64,000 nt of DNA from Kosakonia arachidis. Its GTDB lineage: Bacteria; Pseudomonadota; Gammaproteobacteria; Enterobacterales; Enterobacteriaceae. A program made the translations under genes and the position numbers. The notes below the pieces were generated by a model, which saw only the letters and a program-made list of their open reading frames with translations, searched no databases and was not told the DNA's origin. Positions within the stretch are counted from its first letter, which is position 1. Every line of letters begins with the position of its first letter. Shown here piece after piece: positions 53,292 to 61,229 of this stretch. The stretch is from the NCBI RefSeq assembly GCF_900116535.1, contig NZ_FPAU01000004.1:372001-436000 (forward strand). The letters are read 5' to 3'.

Positions 53292-53927
53292 TTAAGAGAA
53301 CGGGCGCAAAGCATTATCAATAGCTGTGGCTATTTCGTCTTCGCTGCGCCCTCCATTGATGGCAACGCGGTTCTCAAAAACAAAGTGCGGAACCGAACGA
53401 ACGCCTGCCGCAGTGGAGTTCGCCGCCTCTTGCTCAATCCACTTGTGCCGGGTGGGATCGCGTGCGATGGCGCGGGCCTCATCCTTGCTGAATCCATAGG
53501 CTGCAGCAACATCTGCCAACACCTCGGCATCGGCAATGTTTCTTGCCGCAAGGAAATAAGCGTCCGTGATGGCTACGGCGAGTTGATGCTGCGTGCCGCG
53601 TTCTCTGGCTGCCAGGATGATGGCGTGCGCAGCCTGCGTTGGGTAGGCGTAGCGCTGGCGACCAAGGTCGAGATCGAAGCCGGACGCGCGGGCCTCTGCT
53701 TCAGGGCGAGCAAACGCCGACTTCGGATCTGTCACACCATATCGCGTGCGGAGCAGGTCGGGGATGAAGAGTCCGGCCGCCGGCGCGTCCGGTAGTAAAA
53801 GAACCGGATGATGGTGGATGCCCGCGAGCAGTTCGGGGAAGCGTTCCCGAAGAACCTTGTCGAGCCGGTGCAGGCCCACGAAACACCAGGGGCAGGTGAT
53901 CTCGGTATAGAGGTCGATTCGCAACAT
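53292..53927 (-). CDS. DsbA-family FrnE-like oxidoreductase
   Basis: A 211-residue thioredoxin-fold protein with redox motif CPWC at residues 12-15 (YTEITCPWCFVGLHRLDKVL), a helical insertion, and cis-Pro in VRSVPHFVFENRVAINGG. No signal peptide, so cytosolic, as in the FrnE/2-hydroxychromene isomerase-like group. GC content and codon use are higher than in neighbouring genes. It lies 33 bp after a monooxygenase fragment and an azoreductase on the same strand, a quinone/electrophile-response type set. Confidence 0.88.
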   Translation of the reverse strand: MLRIDLYTEITCPWCFVGLHRLDKVLRERFPELLAGIHHHPVLLLPDAPAAGLFIPDLLRTRYGVTDPKSAFARPEAEARASGFDLDLGRQRYAYPTQAAHAIILAARERGTQHQLAVAITDAYFLAARNIADAEVLADVAAAYGFSKDEARAIARDPTRHKWIEQEAANSTAAGVRSVPHFVFENRVAINGGRSEDEIATAIDNALRPFS

Positions 53928-53960
53928 GATCTCAGTCTCCTTCTTTAGTGATTAGAGCGA

Positions 53961-54068
53961 TTAGCGATACCCGGCGCGCACGAACGTCTTATCCGCGACC
54001 TGGTCCACAAGAAACTGAGCCTGGTCTGCCCATACCCGAGCCAACAGGACGACGGTCTTCGTCGTCAT
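53961..54068 (-). pseudogene. Truncated monooxygenase-like gene
   Basis: Starts at ATG overlapping the azoreductase stop (ATGA). The 35-codon product [20 protein letters not shown] ends VRAGYR. It resembles the first strand and helix of small antibiotic-biosynthesis-type monooxygenases (normally about 100 residues), missing the rest. Confidence 0.45.
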
Positions 54069-54681
54069 GCTCTCTTCGCCAGCAGGTTTTGTACAGCCGT
54101 CTCGGTATGGGCGATGGCAGCCTTTGCCCCGTCCGGGCCGAGTACGGTGCCTTCAATCCGTATAAGCTCAGCGTCAGTCAATCCGATAAAGCCAAGCATG
54201 TGCAGGAGATAGTTGGTCTGGAAATCGAAAGCGGCATAATCACCCGCCGAAAACACGCCACCTGCGGCAGTGATCAGATAAAGCTTCTTGCCAGTAAGTA
54301 GGCCTGGGGGGCTCCTGTGGCATAGCTGAAGGTGACTCCCGGCCATATGACATTGTCAATCCAGGCCTTGAGCTGCGAAGAGGGACCGAAATTCATCATG
54401 CCGGAACCAAGCACAATGATGTCCGCGGCGCATAATTCATCAACCAGCTCCCGGGCACGTTCAACGGCAACATTCTGCTGTGTTGTACGTGAATCCGGGG
54501 ACGCAGTGCGGCCCAATATGTAGTCTTCAGTAATGTGCGGAGGCGGATTTGCGACAAGGTCGCGAACCGTCAGTGAGCCGCCTCCCTGAGACCGAAGCCC
54601 ATGAGCAATTTCAGTGGCAAAGCGGGTAGATAGGCTCTCAGTCCCACGAGGGCTGGAGGTAATCAGCAGAATTTTACGCAT
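54065..54681 (-). pseudogene. azoR: FMN-dependent NADH-azoreductase, frameshifted
   Basis: Together the two frames give a complete AzoR of about 205 residues. Frame one (from 54681) has [20 protein letters not shown] and [20 protein letters not shown]; it shifts near codon 125 into a stop. The other frame continues [20 protein letters not shown] and [19 protein letters not shown] to 54065. The break lies in a run of six C (six G at 54303-54308 on the + strand); seven would restore the frame. AzoR reduces quinones and azo dyes. True mutation or sequencing error cannot be separated here. Confidence 0.82.
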
Positions 54682-54704
54682 GGTGGCTCCGCTCTAGGTG
54701 TAAA

Positions 54705-54760
54705 TTAGTAACCAGAGAACATTTCTATGCTTGGTTACTAACTGTTACCTTGGATACTAA
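54705..54760. promoter_or_regulatory. HxlR-type operator cluster between azoR and the hxlR remnant
   Basis: Three related half-sites: TTAGTAACCA (54705-54714), its exact complement TGGTTACTAA (54732-54741) and TGGATACTAA (54751-54760). The first two form a 10-bp inverted repeat with a 17-bp spacer. They lie exactly between divergent azoR and the truncated HxlR gene. Confidence 0.7.
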
Positions 54761-54794
54761 AATTCCTGCCAGAATTTCACAAGAAGGCACAAAT

Positions 54795-54868
54795 ATGTCA
54801 CCCACTCACACCGATGTTCCTGAAGCACTCCCGGATTCTGAAACAGAAGGCTGCCAGGCCACCGTCAC
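54795..54868 (+). pseudogene. HxlR-family regulator, only the N-terminus left
   Basis: From ATG 54795, with AAGG seven bases upstream, MSPTHTDVPEALPDSETEGC then QATVT is the typical start of HxlR-family proteins (a conserved Cys just before the first helix). After about codon 24 the sequence becomes integrase DNA read on the wrong strand, ending at a stop near 54914. The rest of the regulator was deleted. Confidence 0.65.
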
Positions 54869-55070
54869 GCTGTTGTCGGGCATAAGCCAGAGAAACATCG
54901 GGATAGGTCCCTAAACCGAGGCGGGATTCTTTTCTATTGATACGATATTTGAGATACCAGAGACGTGAACCGCCAGGATTAACTAAAAGATATAGGCCGT
55001 AAGAATCGGAAATTTTGTAAGGTTTAGCGGATGGTTTTAAGTTGCGGATTTTTGAGTCGTTAAGAGACAT
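54868..55070 (-). pseudogene. P4/HPI-type integrase, N-terminal fragment
   Basis: Read leftward from ATG 55070: MSLNDSKIRNLKPSAKPYKI, SDSYGLYLLVNPGGSRLWYL and RINRKESRLGLGTYPDVSLA, the arm-binding domain of P4-type tyrosine integrases as in the Yersinia high-pathogenicity island. After YARQQRD (about residue 68) it runs into the reversed HxlR remnant; the frame remains open to 54798. The catalytic domain is absent. Located 160 bp from the tRNA-Asn 3' end, the standard position. Confidence 0.85.
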
Positions 55071-55229
55071 TTTGGGGTCGCTCCGTCGTTGAACCAACTC
55101 GACCCCAAATCTGACCACCAAATTCTCCCGATGCGGAGGGAAAACTGAAAATGCATCGGGAAGACTTTTCAAGCTAACTCATTGAATTCGAATTACATAG
55201 GGATTCGCAAAGTGGCATGAAAATAAGAA

Positions 55230-55246
55230 TTGGCTCCTCTGACTGG
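55230..55246 (-). other. Asn-tRNA attachment site (HPI-type att core)
   Basis: CCAGTCAGAGGAGCCAA, read leftward: the last 16 bases of tRNA-Asn plus one A. This is the 17-bp core I recall for the Yersinia high-pathogenicity island. The other two tRNA-Asn genes have G as the last base. Confidence 0.6.
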
Positions 55247-55306
55247 ACTCGAACCAGTGACATACGGATTAACAGTCCGCCGTTCTACCGACTGAACTAC
55301 AGAGGA
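55231..55306 (-). tRNA. tRNA-Asn (GTT)
   Basis: A 76-nt tRNA identical to the copies at 10091 and 11889, with GTT anticodon and encoded CCA. Its 3' end faces the integrase remnant; its 5' side faces nac, as asnV does in E. coli. Confidence 0.98.
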
Positions 55307-55324
55307 ATTGTGTGAACGGGGCGC

Positions 55325-55353
55325 ATATTATCGGTCACGTCCGGGCTTGTCAA
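55325..55353 (-). promoter_or_regulatory. Sigma-70 promoter of tRNA-Asn
   Basis: Read leftward: TTGACA (55348-55353), 17-bp spacer, TAATAT (55325-55330), then a GC-rich discriminator. Same design as the promoter at 11842. Confidence 0.9.
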
Positions 55354-55433
55354 AGGGTGGATCGCCTGAGCGATATCGTTTGCTGACAATTTCGGCAACC
55401 TGCGCGTGTACCCGTTCAATAAGCCAGCATATC

Positions 55434-55448
55434 GCACCAATGTGGTGC
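55434..55448. promoter_or_regulatory. NtrC-type binding site upstream of nac
   Basis: GCACC-AATGT-GGTGC, a perfect 5-bp inverted repeat with 5-bp spacer, matching the NtrC enhancer consensus. It lies about 117 bp before the sigma-54 promoter. Confidence 0.78.
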
Positions 55449-55564
55449 AAATTACCCCTAATGGGGCAGCTATCAAACCGTGTTTCAGTGATAATACCTG
55501 GCATTGTAATTAGAAACTCTTATTATCCAGCCTGTTAAGGGTTAATTGAATCCCTAACGAAAAC

Positions 55565-55580
55565 TGGCAAGCATATTGCA
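55565..55580 (+). promoter_or_regulatory. Sigma-54 promoter of nac
   Basis: TGGCAAGCATATTGCA: the -24 GG and -12 GC are separated by ten bases, the invariant sigma-54 spacing. Start of transcription would be near 55592. Confidence 0.82.
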
Positions 55581-55637
55581 ACTCCTCCGATATCATAAAA
55601 ACCGGCGTTGGCATTGGTATCCCTTACAGGAGGCAAA

Positions 55638-56555
55638 ATGAACTTAAGACGACTGAAATACTTCGTAAAAATCGTCGATATTGGAAGCCTGACTCAGGCA
55701 GCCGAAGTATTGCATATTGCGCAGCCCGCGCTGAGTCAGCAAGTCGCCACTCTGGAAGGTGAACTGGATCAGCAGTTGTTGATCCGTACGAAACGGGGCG
55801 TAACGCCGACGGAAGCAGGCAAAATTCTCTATACCCATGCACGCATGATTTTGCGTCAGTGTGAACAGGCACAGCTGGCGGTGAACAACGTCGGCCAGTG
55901 TTTGCGTGGTCAGGTTTCTATCGGCCTTGCGCCGGGTACGGCAGCGTCTTCGGTCACCATGCCATTATTACAGGCGGTGCGTAACGAGCTGCCCGAAGTG
56001 GCTGTTTATCTGCATGAAAACAGTGGCGCGGTGCTGAATGATAAATTGCTGAGTGGTCAGCTGGATATGGCTGTGCTGTATGAGCGCGCGCCGGGGGCGG
56101 GAATCAATAGTCTGCCGCTGCTGAAAGAAGATCTCTATCTGGTTGGTACTCGTGATTGCCCGGGGCAGAGCGTGGATTTAACCGCAGTCGCTGAAATGAA
56201 TCTGTTCCTGCCGCGTGACTATAGCGCTGTGCGTCTGCGCGTGGATGAAGCGTTCTCTCTGCGCCGTCTGACGGCAAAAATCATTGGGGAGATCGAATCA
56301 ATTGCCACGTTGACCGCAGCAATTGCCAGCGGAATGGGCGTTACCGTATTGCCGGAATCGGCTGCGCGTTCGCTGTGTGGCGCAACCAATGGCTGGATGG
56401 CGCGTATTACCACACCTTCTATGAACCTGCCGCTGTCGCTGAATGTTTCGGCTCGCGGCTCATTGTCACCACAAGCGCAGGCGGTAAAAGATATTTTAAT
56501 GTCTTTGGTCAGCCGTCCGGCCATGGAAAGCCATGAGTTGCAGTTGGTGAGCTAA
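55638..56555 (+). CDS. nac: Nitrogen assimilation control protein Nac
   Basis: A 305-residue LysR regulator, the exact length of E. coli and Klebsiella Nac, starting MNLRRLKYFVKIVDIGSLTQ with HTH AAEVLHIAQPALSQQVATLE. AGGAGGCAAA precedes the ATG. Nac is made under nitrogen limitation and couples NtrC/sigma-54 control to sigma-70 genes such as hut, put and ure, without needing a co-effector. The upstream region shows both the sigma-54 promoter and an NtrC enhancer. Followed by cbl as in E. coli. Confidence 0.96.
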   Translation: MNLRRLKYFVKIVDIGSLTQAAEVLHIAQPALSQQVATLEGELDQQLLIRTKRGVTPTEAGKILYTHARMILRQCEQAQLAVNNVGQCLRGQVSIGLAPGTAASSVTMPLLQAVRNELPEVAVYLHENSGAVLNDKLLSGQLDMAVLYERAPGAGINSLPLLKEDLYLVGTRDCPGQSVDLTAVAEMNLFLPRDYSAVRLRVDEAFSLRRLTAKIIGEIESIATLTAAIASGMGVTVLPESAARSLCGATNGWMARITTPSMNLPLSLNVSARGSLSPQAQAVKDILMSLVSRPAMESHELQLVS

Positions 56556-56656
56556 TGATTATTCCTTAATGGAATAAGGTGCGGGTTTTTATTATTTGTT
56601 CTGCCAGGCCACAGACTTTAACAATAGCATCCTGTCTGATCGGCCTGGAGGAAAGG

Positions 56657-57607
56657 GTGAATTTCCAGCAATTAAAAATAATCCGCGAGGCGGCGCGGCG
56701 GGATTACAACCTGACCGAAGTTGCCAACATGCTTTACACGTCGCAGTCAGGCGTCAGCCGTCATATCCGCGAGCTTGAAGAAGAACTGGGGATTGAAATT
56801 TTCATCCGCCGTGGCAAACGGCTGCTGGGAATGACTGAACCGGGTAAAGCCTTGCTGGTGATTGCTGAGCGCATTCTCAATGAGGCGAGCAACGTTCGGC
56901 GGCTCGCCGATCTCTTCACCAATGACACCTCTGGCGTGTTGACCATCGCTACTACCCATACGCAGGCGCGTTACAGCTTGCCGTCGGTGATTAAATCGTT
57001 CCGCGCGTTGTTCCCGGAAGTTCGTCTGGAATTGATTCAGGGAACGCCGCAGGAAATCGAATCGCTACTGCATAACGGCGGAGCGGATATTGGCATCGCC
57101 AGTGAACGCTTAAGCAACGACAGTTCGCTGGCGGCTTTCCCGTGGTTCCGCTGGCATCACAGCTTACTGGTTCCACAGGATCACCCGCTGGTGCAGTGCT
57201 CGCCGCTAACGCTGGAAGATATCAGTCGCTGGCCGTTGATTACCTACCGTCAGGGGATCACCGGGCGCTCACGTATCGATGAAGCGTTTGGCCGCAAGGG
57301 GTTAATCCCTGATGTGGTGCTCAGTGCGCAGGATTCGGATGTGATTAAAACCTATGTGGAGCTGGGGCTGGGGGTCGGGCTGGTGGCAGAGCAATCGAGC
57401 GGCGAGAACGAAGAGGGTAAGTTGGTGCGGCTGGATACACAGCATTTGTTTGACGCCAACACCGTGTGGCTGGGGCTGAAACGCGGTCAGCTACAGCGCA
57501 ATTATGTGTGGCGTTTTATCGAGCTGTGTAATGCCGGGCTGTCAGTGGACGATATTAAACGTCAGGTAATGGAGCCGGATGAAGCGGTGATTGATTACCA
57601 GATTTAA
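56657..57607 (+). CDS. cbl: Cbl, LysR-type regulator of sulfur-source use
   Basis: A 316-residue protein, identical in length to E. coli Cbl and close in sequence: NFQQLKIIREAARRDYNLTE, TSQSGVSRHIRELEEELGIE, RRGKRLLGMTEPGKALLV, ending EPDEAVIDYQI. It begins at GTG with GGAGGAAAG just upstream. Cbl activates genes for taurine and aliphatic sulfonate use under sulfate starvation, together with CysB. It lies 101 bp after nac; E. coli Nac represses or reads through into cbl. Confidence 0.96.
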   Translation: MNFQQLKIIREAARRDYNLTEVANMLYTSQSGVSRHIRELEEELGIEIFIRRGKRLLGMTEPGKALLVIAERILNEASNVRRLADLFTNDTSGVLTIATTHTQARYSLPSVIKSFRALFPEVRLELIQGTPQEIESLLHNGGADIGIASERLSNDSSLAAFPWFRWHHSLLVPQDHPLVQCSPLTLEDISRWPLITYRQGITGRSRIDEAFGRKGLIPDVVLSAQDSDVIKTYVELGLGVGLVAEQSSGENEEGKLVRLDTQHLFDANTVWLGLKRGQLQRNYVWRFIELCNAGLSVDDIKRQVMEPDEAVIDYQI

Positions 57608-57610
57608 AAA

Positions 57611-57642
57611 AAGACGCAGCGTAGTACCGGCTGCGTCTTTTC
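57611..57642. terminator. Bidirectional terminator between cbl and shiA
   Basis: AAGACGCAGC / GCTGCGTCTT (57611-57620 and 57630-57639), with T-runs on both strands. Confidence 0.88.
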
Positions 57643-57658
57643 TTCCCAACTTTTTATC

Positions 57659-58984
57659 TTACTGTTTATGCCGTTGCGGTGTTTTCATCAACATCGCGGT
57701 TAGCGCCGAAAGCAGGCAACCTGCCATCAGATATATCGCTACCGAATGCCAGTCACCGCCGGAGAACGTCACCAGCGCTGCCGCGATAAATGGTGTAAAG
57801 CCTCCGCCCACCACACTCGCAACCTGATAGCCCACGCCTGCGCCGCTGTAGCGGTACCCTGCACCGAACATTTCGGTGAACATCGGCTGTTGTACGCAGA
57901 CCACCATATCGTGGGCGATATTCGCCAGCATCAGTGAAAATAACACCACGCCGAAAATTGAACGTGCTTCCAGCGCCATAAAGAACGGGAATGCGCTCAG
58001 TGCGCCGAGTAATGCGCCAGTAATATAGATGCGACGACGCCCGTAGCGATCCGCCAGTAACGCGAACAGTGGGATGGTCAGACAACTGATACCGCCGACC
58101 AGCAGACCGATATTTAAAAACAGCTCGCGCGGCAGACCGAGGTTTTGCGTCGAGTAGTTCAGCGAGAAAGCGGTCACGATATACATGGTCAGCAGTTCAC
58201 ACAGGCGCAGGGCGATAATCTTCAAAAACGCGCCCGGATGACGTACCAGCGCTTCAAATACCGGCAGCCGTTTTTTCTGCTGTTTTGCGGATTGTGCCTG
58301 CGTATGCTCGAATTCGCTGGACTCTTCCATGCCGTTACGCACCCATAATGCGCCGAGCACCAGCACAATGCTGAACAGAAAAGGCAGACGCCAGCCCCAA
58401 CTGAGGAACTGTGCGTTGCTGGTCATGTTACTGATCAGCGACACCAGCCCGGTGGAGAGCAGCAAACCAACACCATATCCCACCTGCACGCCGCTGCTGT
58501 AAAACGCTTTTTTGCCTGCGGGGGCACTCTCAACGGCGAGCAGCGCCGCGCCGCCCCATTCGCCGCCAACGGCAAAGCCCTGGAGCGCGCGCAGGGTAAC
58601 CAGTAATGCAGGTGCCCACCAGCCAATGGTGGCGAACGAAGGCAAAATGCCGATGCATGCCGTGGCGATGCCCATCATCCAGACGGTCATCATCAGCATG
58701 CGTTTACGGCCCAGACGATCGCCAAAATGGCCGAAAATGATCCCGCCCAGCGGGCGGAATAAAAAGCCGACGCCGAAGGTTGCGAAGGCGGCAAGCGTAC
58801 CCATTGCCGGATCGATCTGCGGGAAAAACTCTTTGTTAAACACCAGCGCCGCAGTAATGCCATAGAGTAAAAAGTCATACCAGTCGACGACCGCGCCGGC
58901 AAAGCTACCCCAGGCAGCGCGACGGGCACGGTTAAGTGAAGGGGTTTCCTCGTCGGGGCGGGTTGTAATGAGCGTGGAATCCAT
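57659..58984 (-). CDS. shiA: Shikimate transporter ShiA
   Basis: A 441-residue MFS permease with twelve helices, closely like E. coli ShiA (438): AAWGSFAGAVVDWYDFLLYG, RPLGGIIFGHFGDRLGRKRM and LLVTLRALQGFAVGGEWGGA are the metabolite:H+ symporter signatures. It imports shikimate across the inner membrane. AGGACAATT precedes the start. In E. coli it adjoins amn; here it faces cbl across a shared terminator. Confidence 0.93.
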   Translation of the reverse strand: MDSTLITTRPDEETPSLNRARRAAWGSFAGAVVDWYDFLLYGITAALVFNKEFFPQIDPAMGTLAAFATFGVGFLFRPLGGIIFGHFGDRLGRKRMLMMTVWMMGIATACIGILPSFATIGWWAPALLVTLRALQGFAVGGEWGGAALLAVESAPAGKKAFYSSGVQVGYGVGLLLSTGLVSLISNMTSNAQFLSWGWRLPFLFSIVLVLGALWVRNGMEESSEFEHTQAQSAKQQKKRLPVFEALVRHPGAFLKIIALRLCELLTMYIVTAFSLNYSTQNLGLPRELFLNIGLLVGGISCLTIPLFALLADRYGRRRIYITGALLGALSAFPFFMALEARSIFGVVLFSLMLANIAHDMVVCVQQPMFTEMFGAGYRYSGAGVGYQVASVVGGGFTPFIAAALVTFSGGDWHSVAIYLMAGCLLSALTAMLMKTPQRHKQ

Positions 58985-59519
58985 AATTGTCCTGTCTGTT
59001 CCTCAAATTTCCAAATTTTTCTAGTTTTTTGTATAGGGAAAAAAGTTACTCACATCACTTACAGCAAAATCAAAGCCGCTAATGAGACTACAATGCCCGT
59101 TGTCAGGTGAAAACCTTTTTGGAAAGCAAGGTGCATGAAAGGGGAATTTAACTCAGGGAAGCTGGCGACGCAGAAGATTATCCGGCTGTGAAGGTAAAAA
59201 AGGGGAGGGGCTACAGTACGTCCGGCTTCAACGGACTTCAGAACGGCGATGATCTGGTGTTCGGTGAATCAGGCTTTGCGCATGGCGATCTCCTCCAGGA
59301 ACATGATCAGTATGCCGGAAGATCTCTAAATGTGAATGGCCCGGTTTACCGGGATGCTTACAAGGTGAGCTATAGTTTATATTTGATAGCGTTTGTTTTT
59401 TTGACATGGTAGTTCACCTCTATTTCTATTGGTTTTTTAAAAGCTCCATGGAATTCCCAGTGAAATTAATTTCATGATGCAGTATCTATTACGTTGTAAA
59501 GTTTGGGTTATATTGACGC
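58985..59519. other. Intergenic region with an IS fragment
   Basis: About 530 bp: the shiA promoter region and the transposase remnant at 59210-59283. Nothing else recognized. Confidence 0.4.
59210..59283 (-). pseudogene. IS3-family OrfA 5' fragment
   Basis: Read leftward from ATG 59283: MRKA-stop-FTEHQIIAVLKSVEAGRTV, the N-terminus of IS3-family OrfA of the IS407 type, with TGA in place of the CGA (Arg) codon. GGAG lies before the ATG. The remainder is missing. Confidence 0.75.
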
Positions 59520-59545
59520 GGGGGCTGCTTAGCGTTTCAGCCCCC
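59520..59545. terminator. Hairpin downstream of the SDR gene
   Basis: GGGGGCTG / CAGCCCCC, perfect 8-bp stem, 100 bp after the SDR stop; no strong U-run. Confidence 0.4.
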
Positions 59546-59642
59546 TATCCGGTCTTATTGTTTTGCCGTAGGTGAAAAGAAGAACAAATACCAGATTAAA
59601 CTAATCCAATCCTCAAACATTATTTGAATTGAATGGAAGACA

Positions 59643-60449
59643 TTACATAAATCTGTCTGCTCCACCTGATGCTTCAATTGTCTGTCCAGTAACAAACTGA
59701 TTTTTTCCAGAAAGTAGGAACGCAGCAAGTGCAGCAATATCTTCAGGGAGGCCAAAGCGGCCCACAGGCGTTTTCTCTTTACCCAGTAATGCCATTACCT
59801 CTTCGTCTGTTCTGTCAGCCAGTTCAGGACGACGAATACGTACATTCGGTAGCATGTTCTGCGCCCAGTTATCCGTCGCAACAGCGCCCACTCCGATAGC
59901 ATTGACCAGAATGCCATCCGGAGCCACGCTCAGTGCTAAACTACGGGTCAGGTTGTTGATAGCGGCGCTTAGTGCGTGTGAGACAGTAAGTTGCGGATTA
60001 GGATAGATTCCGCCAATGGATGAGATATTGACAATCCGCCCCCAGTTTCGTGTCTGCATCCCGGGGATGATTGCCTTACAAAAACGTCGCATGGCGGAGA
60101 ATTTGGTTTCAGTCATTATCTGCCAATCTTCTTCCGAAGTGGTTAACAGCGTGCCCGTATGGGCTCTTCCTGCATTGTTCACCAGTAAATCAATACGCTG
60201 AAAAACCTTTTCTGCTTGTTCAACCACCAGGGAAGGTAGTTTGGGATCAGTCACATCCCCGGCAATAGGCAGCACCGAAACACCGTATTTCTCTGAGATT
60301 TTTTTCGCAGCAACAATCAGCTCAGGTTCTCGTCTTGCCACCATGATTAAATGCACACCATTCACAGCCAATTCTTCACAAATGCTGAAACCAATTCCGG
60401 TTCGGGCTCCAGTTACCAGAGCCACTTTTCCAGTAAGTTTTAAATCCAT
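59643..60449 (-). CDS. SDR-family protein lacking the catalytic Tyr and Lys
   Basis: A 268-residue SDR-fold protein with the cofactor motif TGARTGIG (13-20), NNAGRAH (91-97), and NISSIGG (141-147, Ser144). Aligning by the fixed Ser-Tyr spacing puts Ser157 at the catalytic Tyr position and Ser161 at the Lys (LTVSHALSAAIN instead of YxxxK). The surrounding LTRSLALSVAPDGILVNAIG is normal. It may be a non-classical enzyme or a binding protein. GAGGAG precedes ATG. Next to a broken MFS gene and a large regulator. Confidence 0.88.
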   Translation of the reverse strand: MDLKLTGKVALVTGARTGIGFSICEELAVNGVHLIMVARREPELIVAAKKISEKYGVSVLPIAGDVTDPKLPSLVVEQAEKVFQRIDLLVNNAGRAHTGTLLTTSEEDWQIMTETKFSAMRRFCKAIIPGMQTRNWGRIVNISSIGGIYPNPQLTVSHALSAAINNLTRSLALSVAPDGILVNAIGVGAVATDNWAQNMLPNVRIRRPELADRTDEEVMALLGKEKTPVGRFGLPEDIAALAAFLLSGKNQFVTGQTIEASGGADRFM

Positions 60450-60621
60450 TTGCTGCTCCTCAAATTAAGTACAGTAAATAACATGAGCAGTATTAGTACC
60501 AAATCTCTTTTTCAGGAGCTTGTGCATCAGAATTCAGATGTCTGAAAAAAGTGGTCAAAGAGTTGGGAATCTTCTCTGCTTATACGCCAGTCAACATTGA
60601 GTTTAGAGTCAGGAGTAGTCA

Positions 60622-61229
60622 ATGCGTACGGACAATCACGAGCTTTCTTCTGCCAGCATTCTTATGCTGGCGATTATTTGCTGTATTGTTGTCGCTAGTA
60701 TTTATTTTAATCAATCTGTCCTGAATTTGATTACTGGATCCTTTCCCAATGAATGGGGCGCTGTTTCTTTGATCCCTATGACCACCCAGTTAGGCTAATG
60801 GCTGCTTTGGGGTTAATGGGCATTCTGTGTGCACCTTTGGCGGGAAGTTTCAGCGATCGTCAGGGACCATTCCGAATGGTTGTTTTTGGTGTGATACTCA
60901 TGCTGCTTGCCTGGGCTGTTTTTTGGGGATGGAACAGTATGCCGGGTATGGTGGTGGGCATTCTACTACTGGATGCGGGTGAGCAATGTGTACTGATAGC
61001 TAATCAGCACACGATTTACTCGTTACGTCCGGATGCCAGAAACCGTCTTAATACATTATTTATGTGCGTTATGTTTATTGGCGGAGCATGTGGTTCACTA
61101 ACTGCCACCTGGTTATGGGAGACAATTCATAGCTGGCCGCTGATTTCTTCAACAGGGGCTGGACTGGTGATCATGGGGATGTGGATAGCCATAAGACGTA
61201 AATATTCAGGCCCCTATTCGGGCACATAG
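60622..61229 (+). pseudogene. MFS transporter gene with internal deletion
   Basis: From ATG 60622 (AGGAG six bases upstream) the frame gives the N-terminus and first helix (LMLAIICCIVVASIYFNQSV, then SLIPMTTQLG) and stops at 60796-60798. A second frame resumes at once with LMAALGLMGILCAPLAGSFS, a mid-protein helix and loop of MFS carriers, and runs to the C-terminus at 61229. About 200 residues (helices 2 to about 7) are missing at a junction near 60796. The last 24 bp overlap the convergent regulator gene. Confidence 0.78.

Noticed and set aside
59188..59412. A 74-codon rightward open frame
   Set aside because: It is read across the antisense strand of the IS3 OrfA fragment; the leftward reading is the meaningful one.
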